5,532 nt of DNA from an uncultured Massilia sp. (lineage in GTDB: Bacteria; Pseudomonadota; Gammaproteobacteria; Burkholderiales; Burkholderiaceae), in assembly GCA_946886065.1 (NCBI GenBank), contig CAMPHU010000288.1:1-5532 (forward strand), read 5' to 3'. A model generated the notes under the pieces. The model did not search any database, was not told the DNA's origin, and was given only the letters and a program-made list of their open reading frames with translations. The translations under genes were made by a program, and so were the position numbers. Below, piece by piece: positions 1 to 4,952 of the stretch (position 1 is its first letter; each line of letters starts with the position of its first letter).

Positions 1-323
1 TGTCGCAGATCGAGATGTCGATGTACGACTTCTTCATCCTGTCGCGCCAGACCGAGCAGGTCATCACCCGCCTGCTCGACGACGTGCCGCTCGAGCAGTG
101 GGCGATCGCGCTCAAGGGCGCCGAACCTGCCCTGCGCGACGCCATCCTGACCGCGATGCCGCGCCGCCAGGCGCAAAGCTTCGAGGACCTGATGCGCCGT
201 TCGGGCCCGGTCCCGATGTCGCGCATCGAGCAGACCCGCCGTGAAATCATGGTCAGCGTGAAGGCGTTGGCCGATGCCGGCGAAATCGACATCCAGCTGT
301 TTGCCGAGGCGACCGCCGAATGA
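1..323 (+). CDS. fliG: Flagellar motor switch protein FliG, C-terminal domain (partial, 5' end outside window)
   Basis: The reading frame is open from the left edge (first full codon at base 3) to TGA at 321-323, giving about 106 C-terminal residues. FliG is a ring protein at the cytoplasmic face of the basal body, and its C-terminal domain contacts the MotA stator to produce torque and switching. The family signature is clear: an ALKGAE segment (about bases 105-122), LRD, a GPV turn near 204-212, and the final LADAGEI helix before a variable tail. From ALKG to GPV it aligns without gaps to E. coli FliG as I recall it. On that alignment the equivalents of K264, R281 and D288 are present, but D289 is Leu and R297 is Pro, which is unusual. 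The tail ends FAEATAE rather than the common hydrophobic ending. The stop overlaps the fliH start by ATGA, so the two genes are probably translationally coupled. The identity is secure; the subtype (primary or lateral system) is less so. Confidence 0.95.
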   Translation, partial: SQIEMSMYDFFILSRQTEQVITRLLDDVPLEQWAIALKGAEPALRDAILTAMPRRQAQSFEDLMRRSGPVPMSRIEQTRREIMVSVKALADAGEIDIQLFAEATAE

Positions 324-1015
324 AGCAATTCCGGCCTTATCACTTCCCGCCGCTGCACCAGTTCACGACGGCGCTGCCGCCGGGCGCATCCAGCCCCGGC
401 AACGGCGCCGGCTCGGCCGAGGAATGGCAGGCCGCGCTGGCCGACGGCTACCGCCAGGGCCAGCGCGAAGGCTACGAAGCGGGGCTGGACCAGGGCCGCG
501 CCGACGGCTATCCGCTGGGCCAGTCCGAAGGCCTGCAGCGCGGCATCGAAGAAGGCCGCGCCATGGCGCTCGCCCAGCTGGAACAGATCGCCGGGCCGGT
601 AGACGCCATGCTCAAGGGCCTGAAGAAACTCAAGACCGACCTGCGCGCCGCGCAGCGCAAGGAAGTGGTGGACCTGGTGGGCAAGATCGCACGCCAGGTG
701 ATCCGCGCCGAACTGGCCCTGCAGCCGGTGCAGCTGCTCACCCTGGTGGAAGAAGCCCTGGCCGTGATGCCGCCGTCGCGCGAGCAGGTCGAGGTCTTCC
801 TGAATCCGGAAGAACTGCGCCGCGTGCTGGAGCTGGATCCGAAGCGCGCCAAGAAATGGACCCTGCTGCCCGACCCGGCGCTCGAGCCGGGCGAATGCCG
901 CGTGCGTTCGGGCGACCATGAAGTCGACGCCGGCTGCCAGGGCCGCCTCAACGCCGTGATGGACCAGGTGCGCGATCAGCTGCTGGCCGAAGAGGAAGAA
1001 GGGGAAGAGGCATGA
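320..1015 (+). CDS. fliH: Flagellar assembly protein FliH (export ATPase regulator/stator)
   Basis: This 231-residue protein is the length expected of FliH, the dimeric peripheral-stalk protein that binds the FliI N-terminus, restrains its ATPase and docks the complex at the export gate and C-ring. Residues 1-35 are a Pro/Gly-rich flexible leader beginning MKQFRPYHFPP; its aromatic residues may stand in for the tryptophans that anchor FliH to FlhA/FliN in enterics (inference). Residues 39-83 form the FliH-specific glycine-repeat helix, with Gly at every fourth position from 43 to 79. Residues 84-150 look helical, and the C-terminal alpha/beta domain contains the family-like block PGECRVRSGDHEVDAG (190-205). 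The protein ends in an acidic tail, 224-230. The start is chosen for the ATGA overlap with fliG and a GAGG at 306-309, ten bases upstream. The stop overlaps the fliI start by four bases. Sequence similarity to T3SS SctL proteins is expected, but the flagellar neighbours decide the call. Confidence 0.93.
   Translation: MKQFRPYHFPPLHQFTTALPPGASSPGNGAGSAEEWQAALADGYRQGQREGYEAGLDQGRADGYPLGQSEGLQRGIEEGRAMALAQLEQIAGPVDAMLKGLKKLKTDLRAAQRKEVVDLVGKIARQVIRAELALQPVQLLTLVEEALAVMPPSREQVEVFLNPEELRRVLELDPKRAKKWTLLPDPALEPGECRVRSGDHEVDAGCQGRLNAVMDQVRDQLLAEEEEGEEA
434..568 (+). repeat. FliH glycine repeat: AxxxG(xxxG)9xxxA
   Basis: Within FliH, residues 39-83 follow a strict four-residue period: Ala39, then Gly at 43, 47, 51, 55, 59, 63, 67, 71, 75 and 79, then Ala83. 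Variable positions are mostly Gln, Arg, Glu, Asp and Tyr. Such AxxxG/GxxxG/GxxxA runs are a known peculiarity of FliH and of related type III secretion proteins, and are thought to form a tightly packed helix-helix dimer interface. The period is imposed on the protein; codons vary (ggc, ggg), so this is not a simple DNA tandem repeat. Confidence 0.9.
999..1004 (+). promoter_or_regulatory. Ribosome binding site of fliI inside the fliH tail
   Basis: AAGGGG lies seven bases before the fliI ATG at 1012, inside a purine-only stretch (990-1010) that also encodes the acidic end of FliH. It supports the fliI start. A second purine group (AAGAGG, 1005-1010) is too close to the ATG to be the main site. 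Confidence 0.6.
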
Positions 1016-2328
1016 CCGCCCTCGCCCAGCGCCTGCGTTCCGTCGAACTCGGCGCCGTCCCGGTGGCGCTGCCGCTAGGGCGCCTGGTCGGCGCGCAAGG
1101 CCTGCTGCTGGAGTCGGTGGGCTGCCGCCTGCATACCGGCCAGCGCTGCCGCATCGAGACCGTCGATGGCGGCTGGCTGGACGCGCAGGTGGTCGGCTTC
1201 AAGGAAAAGATCTCCTACCTGATGCCCTTCAAGAAGGCTTCGGGCCTGGTGACCGGCGCGCGTGTGCTCCCGACCCAGGAAAAGAGCGACCTGATGATCG
1301 GTCCCTCGTGGATGGGCCGCATGGTCAACGGCCTGGGCGAGCCGATCGACGGCCTGGGCAAGCTGGGCGGCGACCAGCCGCTGTCGACCACCCCGCCCAA
1401 GGTCAACCCGTTGCGCAAGACCCCGGTCGAGGAGCCGCTCGACGTCGGCGTGCGCGCGATCAACTCCATGCTCACCATCGGCAAGGGCCAGCGCGTCGGC
1501 CTGATGGCGGGCTCCGGCGTCGGTAAATCGGTGCTGCTCGGCCTGATCACGCGCCAGACCGTGGCCGACGTGATCGTGGTCGGCCTGATCGGCGAGCGTA
1601 ACCGCGAGGTGCGCGAATTCGTCGAGAAGTCGCTCGGCCCGGAAGGCCTGAAGCGCGCTGTCCTGGTGGTGGCCCCGGCCGACGAATCTCCCCTGATGCG
1701 CGTGATGGCGACCGAGATGTGCCATTCGATCGCGGCCCACTTCCGCGACCGCGGCCAGAACGTGCTGCTGCTGTGCGATTCGCTGACCCGCTACGCGATG
1801 GCGCTGCGCGAAGTGGCCCTGTCGCTGGGCGAGCCGCCGGCCACGCGCGGCTATCCGCCCTCGGTGTTCTCGAACCTGCCGCAGCTGGTGGAATCGGCCG
1901 GCAACGGCGAGAACCCGAAGGGCAGCATGAGCGCGATCTACACCGTGCTGGCCGAAGGCGACGACCAGCAGGACCCGGTGGTCGACTCGGCGCGCGCGAT
2001 CCTGGACGGCCACATCGTCCTGACCCGCGAGCTGGCCGAGCGCGGCCACTACCCGGCGATCGACGTGGCGCAATCGATCTCGCGCTGCATGGCCCAGGTG
2101 GTCGGCCCCGAGCACGCCGCGGCCTCGCGCAAGCTCAAGGCCGCGATGGCGCGCCATGCGCGCGTGCGCGACCTGATCCCGCTGGGCGCCTACGTGCCGG
2201 GCGCGGACCCGGAAACCGACAAGGCGGTGCGCCTGCAGCCGCAGATCGAGGCCTTCCTGTGCCAGGGCACGCGTGAGGAAGCGCCCCTGCCCGGCTGCAT
2301 CGACCAGTTGAAAGCGATGATGGCATGA
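1012..2328 (+). CDS. fliI: Flagellum-specific ATP synthase FliI (type III export ATPase)
   Basis: FliI is the hexameric F1-beta-like ATPase that, with FliH and FliJ, unfolds or releases chaperone-bound substrates and helps power entry into the export gate at the cytoplasmic side of the basal body. The 438-residue product has an N-terminal beta-barrel (about 1-90), a RecA-like catalytic core (about 95-350) and a C-terminal helical domain. Walker A is AGSGVGKS at 166-173 with Lys172. The catalytic glutamate is Glu195 in GERNREV (194-200), 23 residues after the Walker lysine, as in E. coli FliI (K188/E211). Walker B is VLLLCD at 251-256. Also seen are the SLTRYAMALREVALSLGEPP block and EGDDQQDPVVDSARAILDGH. 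All catalytic residues look intact. GERNREV replaces the more usual GERGREV, a possible subtype mark. The N-terminus is slightly short relative to E. coli (457 aa). Four-base overlaps at both ends bind it to fliH and fliJ. T3SS SctN is the only serious alternative, and the context excludes it. Confidence 0.97.
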   Translation: MTALAQRLRSVELGAVPVALPLGRLVGAQGLLLESVGCRLHTGQRCRIETVDGGWLDAQVVGFKEKISYLMPFKKASGLVTGARVLPTQEKSDLMIGPSWMGRMVNGLGEPIDGLGKLGGDQPLSTTPPKVNPLRKTPVEEPLDVGVRAINSMLTIGKGQRVGLMAGSGVGKSVLLGLITRQTVADVIVVGLIGERNREVREFVEKSLGPEGLKRAVLVVAPADESPLMRVMATEMCHSIAAHFRDRGQNVLLLCDSLTRYAMALREVALSLGEPPATRGYPPSVFSNLPQLVESAGNGENPKGSMSAIYTVLAEGDDQQDPVVDSARAILDGHIVLTRELAERGHYPAIDVAQSISRCMAQVVGPEHAAASRKLKAAMARHARVRDLIPLGAYVPGADPETDKAVRLQPQIEAFLCQGTREEAPLPGCIDQLKAMMA

Positions 2329-2771
2329 GCGGAAACAAGCAACAGGCAATGATCGCCAGCCTCGGCACCATGGTGCAGTTGCGCAGCACCGAAGTCGAGC
2401 GCCTGCAGGCCGACCTGGCGAGCCAGGAAGCGACCCGCACGCGCTACCAGAACAACCTGGCGCGCCTGGCCTCGCTGGCCGAAGGCAGCGGCGCCTCCGG
2501 CGCGCTGCCGCTGGCGCTGGCGCTCAACTGCGGCGCCTACAAGCAGAACGTGATGGCCATGGCCGACGCCCACAAGGTCGACCTGCACCTGCACGAAGCG
2601 AACATGGCGGTCTCGCAGCGCAAGCTGACCGACGCCTGGACCCGGCGCGAGCTGCTGGGCAAGGTGCTGGAACAGCAGCAGGCGCTGGCCGCGCGCGACC
2701 GGGAACGCGCTACCCGCAAGCGCGAAGACGATATCGCCACCCAGTCATGGATGGCCGGAAGGACGGCCTGA
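2325..2771 (+). CDS. fliJ: Flagellar export protein FliJ (central stalk of the export ATPase)
   Basis: The product has 148 residues, the usual FliJ size. FliJ is a cytoplasmic antiparallel coiled coil that sits in the FliI hexamer like the gamma subunit of F1, contacts FlhA and helps recycle export chaperones. Two charged, Gln/Arg/Glu-rich helices are visible (about 15-52 and 75-142), separated by a Gly/Ser/Ala-rich turn (GSGASGALP, about 54-62) that is longer than a minimal hairpin. The C-terminal helix, with RRELLGKVLEQQQ and then an Arg/Lys/Glu run ending in DIATQSWM, resembles the FliJ tail. FliJ proteins are poorly conserved, so the position directly after fliI carries much of the weight. 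The ATG is inside the fliI stop (ATGA); no strong Shine-Dalgarno precedes it, suggesting translational coupling. No signal peptide or membrane segment is seen. Confidence 0.88.
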   Translation: MSGNKQQAMIASLGTMVQLRSTEVERLQADLASQEATRTRYQNNLARLASLAEGSGASGALPLALALNCGAYKQNVMAMADAHKVDLHLHEANMAVSQRKLTDAWTRRELLGKVLEQQQALAARDRERATRKREDDIATQSWMAGRTA

Positions 2772-2819
2772 GCCGCACCTGCAGCACAAGAAGCAAGCAC
2801 GACAACAAGGGAGAACGAC
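2772..2819 (+). promoter_or_regulatory. fliJ-fliD spacer with fliD ribosome binding site
   Basis: This 48-base spacer is the longest untranslated stretch in the window. AAGGGAG at 2807-2813 lies six bases before the fliD ATG at 2820 and is the clearest Shine-Dalgarno sequence seen here. The rest is A/C/G-rich, with an AAG-AAGC-AAGC-type purine run. I found no convincing sigma-28 (TAAA...GCCGATAA) or sigma-54 (TGGCAC...TTGC) promoter and no hairpin followed by a T tract, so read-through from fliJ is the simplest reading. The better site may raise FliD output relative to the coupled upstream genes. Confidence 0.6.
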
Positions 2820-4241
2820 ATGGCAATCAACGCACCGACCTACGATCCGACCAAGACGGCGGCAGCGCTCGCAGAAAAATACGTCTCGGCGCGCCAGCAG
2901 ATCCTGGACACCCAGACCAAGCAGGCGAACGCCACCGAAGCGGCCCTGACGGAACTGGGCACGGCCATGCGCAGCTTCCAGAACAGCCTGGCCGCGCTGA
3001 CCGGCCTGACCAAGACCATGTTCGCCCAGTCCGCGACCTTCGGCGACACCGCGATCGGCAGCGCCACCGCCAAGTCCACCGCCGCCGCCGGCAGCTATTC
3101 CTTCTTCGTCCAGCAGCTGGCCAAGGCCAGCCAGGTGTCCTACTCCGGCCTGGCCGACGACACCCCGCAGACCGGCACCCTGGGCGTGCAGCTGAACGGC
3201 ACGACCGCCATCACCATCGACCTGACCGACCCGGCGCTCAACACCGACGGCGTCGCCGGCCTCAGCCCGCGCGAACTGGCGGCGGCCATCAACGGCGACG
3301 CGGAGAACGCCTCGCTGGTGACGGCTTCGGTGGTCAACACCGGCACCAGCTTCGAACTGGTCCTGACCGCCAAGTCGACCGGCGCCGCCGGCGTGATCTC
3401 GCTCGACACCAGCACCATGGACCCGGCATCCAGCCTGGCGGCCGCCAACACCCCGGTCGCGGACCCGCTCGATCCCTACGCGGCCTCCGGCCGCAGCGTG
3501 CTGGTGAAAGCCCAGGACGCCATCGTGCGCGTCGGCTCCGAGACCGGCACCGCGATCACCAAGTCCAGCAACACCTTCGCCGACGTCATCGACGGCGTCT
3601 CGATGACCTTCACCAAGGCCCACGCCAGCGGCGATGCGCCGGTGACCCTGACCGTCGGCGCCGACACCAGCGGCACCACGGCCAACGTGCAGGCCTTCGT
3701 CGACGCCTTCAACAAGCTCAAGGCGACGCTCAACAAGCTGACCGATCCGGGCGACCCGTCCAAGGGCGTGGCGGCCGGCACCTTCGCGCGCGACGGCGGC
3801 GTGCGCGCCCTGAACGCCCGCCTCACCGACCTGCTGCGCCCGGCCGGCGGCGATTCGCTGGCGGCCTACGGCATCCTGGCCACCAGGCAGGGCACGCTGG
3901 AACTGCGCGCGGACCGCCTGATGCGCCAGCTGGCGGCCAACCCGGGCGGCCTGGATACCCTGATCGGCAAGGCCACCGCCTCGACCCCGACCGGCATCGC
4001 CGGCGCGCTCGACACTTACCTGAAATCCTGGAGCAACACCGTTGACGGCCAGATCACCTTGCGTAACGAAGCCACGAGCGACCTGAGGAACACCCTGGTC
4101 GACCGCCAGGCAACGCTCGACAAGGAATTCGACGCCGCCTACCAGCGCTACCTGATCCAGTTCACTCAACTGCAATCGCTGCAGGGCATCATGACCAACA
4201 ACTCCTCGTTGTTCGACGCCCTGTTCAGCAACGACGACTGA
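2820..4241 (+). CDS. fliD: Flagellar filament capping protein FliD (hook-associated protein 2)
   Basis: FliD is secreted through the flagellar channel and forms the oligomeric cap under which flagellin subunits fold into the filament. The product has 473 residues, within the family range. Residues 1-70 are a helical N-terminal D0/D1 arm; the family block GSYSFFVQQLAKASQ (91-105) follows; residues about 110-300 are Thr/Ser/Gly/Ala-rich beta domains (D2/D3); NTFADVIDGVSMTF (251-264) matches the conserved segment before the return to D1; residues 405-473 form a long C-terminal coiled-coil helix ending FTQLQSLQGIMTNNSSLFDALFSNDD-like. There are no cysteines and one tryptophan (404), as common in exported axial proteins, and no Sec signal peptide. 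The N-terminus is short and begins AINAPTYDPTKTAAALAEKY, without the usual GLGSGLD-type leader, which recalls lateral-flagellum caps (from memory, not checked). The start is fixed by the AAGGGAG site. Following fliS and fliT-like chaperone genes fit the role. Confidence 0.93.
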   Translation: MAINAPTYDPTKTAAALAEKYVSARQQILDTQTKQANATEAALTELGTAMRSFQNSLAALTGLTKTMFAQSATFGDTAIGSATAKSTAAAGSYSFFVQQLAKASQVSYSGLADDTPQTGTLGVQLNGTTAITIDLTDPALNTDGVAGLSPRELAAAINGDAENASLVTASVVNTGTSFELVLTAKSTGAAGVISLDTSTMDPASSLAAANTPVADPLDPYAASGRSVLVKAQDAIVRVGSETGTAITKSSNTFADVIDGVSMTFTKAHASGDAPVTLTVGADTSGTTANVQAFVDAFNKLKATLNKLTDPGDPSKGVAAGTFARDGGVRALNARLTDLLRPAGGDSLAAYGILATRQGTLELRADRLMRQLAANPGGLDTLIGKATASTPTGIAGALDTYLKSWSNTVDGQITLRNEATSDLRNTLVDRQATLDKEFDAAYQRYLIQFTQLQSLQGIMTNNSSLFDALFSNDD

Positions 4242-4252
4242 AGAGATAAACG

Positions 4253-4642
4253 ATGTCCTATCATGAAGCCTACGGCAGCTATCATGCCGTCGACCTCGAC
4301 GCGCAGACCTCGCGCGCGTCCCCGGTTGAGCTGGTCCTGCTGCTCACCAACGGCCTGCTCGACGAGCTGGCCCGCGCCCGCGCCCACATCGTGGCCAAGC
4401 GCTACGAGCAGAAGGCCGCCAGCATCGACAAATGCGTCGAGATCATCAACGGCCTGTCCAGCTCGCTCGACTTCGAGAACGGCGGCGAGACCGTCGCCAA
4501 CCTGGCCAATATCTACGATTTCTGCGCCCAGCACCTTCAGGGCGCCGGCATCAAGCTCGACCCGGCCATGGTCGACGAAGTGATCCGCATCCTGACTACC
4601 ATCCGCCAGGGCTGGCAAGGCGTGCAGGACCGCAATGGATAG
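4253..4642 (+). CDS. fliS: Flagellar export chaperone FliS
   Basis: FliS is a small cytoplasmic four-helix-bundle chaperone that binds the C-terminal helix of flagellin, prevents premature polymerisation and delivers it to the FlhA export gate. The 129-residue product has the family pattern: tyrosines near the N-terminus (Y3, Y7, Y10), the ASP turn at 22-24 leading into ELVLLLTNGLLDEL, then K60..IINGLSSSLD, the GGE motif at 77-79, NLANIYDF at 83-90, and a final helix with Trp121. It starts 11 bases after the fliD stop, with a modest GAAGAG at 4240-4245. Its end overlaps the next gene by eight bases. Cys61 and Cys91 are present, acceptable for a cytoplasmic protein. The flagellin it serves is not in this window. 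The call is firm. Confidence 0.95.
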   Translation: MSYHEAYGSYHAVDLDAQTSRASPVELVLLLTNGLLDELARARAHIVAKRYEQKAASIDKCVEIINGLSSSLDFENGGETVANLANIYDFCAQHLQGAGIKLDPAMVDEVIRILTTIRQGWQGVQDRNG

Positions 4643-4952
4643 GACCCGCGCCATCGAGGCCCTGGCCGCCGTCCTGGACGACGCCGGCGCACGCGCCGAA
4701 TGGAGCAAGCTCGGCGCCGCGGCGCGCGAGCTCGGCCCGCGCATCCAGGCACTGGCCGCGGCCGGCCGCTGGAGCGCCGCCGAGCGCGCCGCCCTGGCCC
4801 GCCTGCGCGACGCGCACGAACGCGCGCGCGCCAGGGTGGACGCCGCCAGCGCCCAGCTCCAGGCACGCCTGGACGAGATGGCCGGCAACAAGGAAGGCTG
4901 GATGGCCTACGCCCTCGCGGGCGAACCCGATACCGAACAGAACAACGCATGA
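4635..4952 (+). CDS. fliT: FliT-like flagellar chaperone (small helical protein after fliS)
   Basis: This 105-residue, almost wholly helical protein is rich in Ala, Arg, Glu and Leu, with heptad-like spacing through about residues 5-85. No catalytic motif, signal peptide or membrane segment is visible. FliT proteins are helical chaperones of about 100-120 residues that bind FliD and, in enterics, FliI and FlhDC; they are poorly conserved, and the gene normally sits right after fliS, as here. The identification rests mainly on position, size and helical character. The start at 4635 has AGGA at 4626-4629, five bases upstream, and overlaps the fliS stop by eight bases; the stop forms ATGA with the next gene. 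In lateral-flagellum clusters the same slot holds a short LafD/FliT-type protein, which is an equally good name. It could also be an unrelated small helical flagellar protein. Confidence 0.65.
   Translation: MDRTRAIEALAAVLDDAGARAEWSKLGAAARELGPRIQALAAAGRWSAAERAALARLRDAHERARARVDAASAQLQARLDEMAGNKEGWMAYALAGEPDTEQNNA

Noticed and set aside
274..921. Plus-strand open frame (215 codons) overlapping fliG end and fliH
   Set aside because: Arg/Pro/Gly/Ala-rich off-frame product; the FliH glycine repeat and C-terminal motif are in the other frame, which also has the ATGA coupling.
1012..2328. Virulence type III secretion ATPase (SctN) instead of FliI
   Set aside because: The families share the catalytic motifs, but flanking fliG, fliH, fliJ, fliD and fliS are flagellar and no injectisome gene is present.
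1075..2349. Long minus-strand open frame (424 codons) antisense to fliI
   Set aside because: FliI in the plus strand has every ATPase motif. The antisense product is His/Arg/Gln/Ala-rich without recognisable domains, so it is a GC shadow.
2749..2771. GGCC...GGCC inverted match near the fliJ stop, considered as a terminator
   Set aside because: The stem is only four base pairs around an eight-base loop, and no T tract follows. It lies in coding sequence and short GC palindromes are common here.
2772..2819. Possible sigma-28 or sigma-54 flagellar promoter before fliD
   Set aside because: No credible -35/-10 or -24/-12 pair could be found in the 48-base spacer. A promoter hidden in fliJ cannot be excluded without expression data.
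2747..4045. Plus-strand open frame (432 codons) overlapping fliD in another frame
   Set aside because: The product is an Arg/Gly/His/Pro-rich off-frame translation. FliD motifs, start site and codon bias are all in the other frame.
2745..4175. Long open frame (476 codons) on the minus strand, antisense to fliD
   Set aside because: It lies opposite a well-supported FliD gene and has a Gly/Arg/Val/Ala-rich composition typical of the antisense frame of GC-rich codons. No family motif is seen. Long antisense frames are expected at this GC content.
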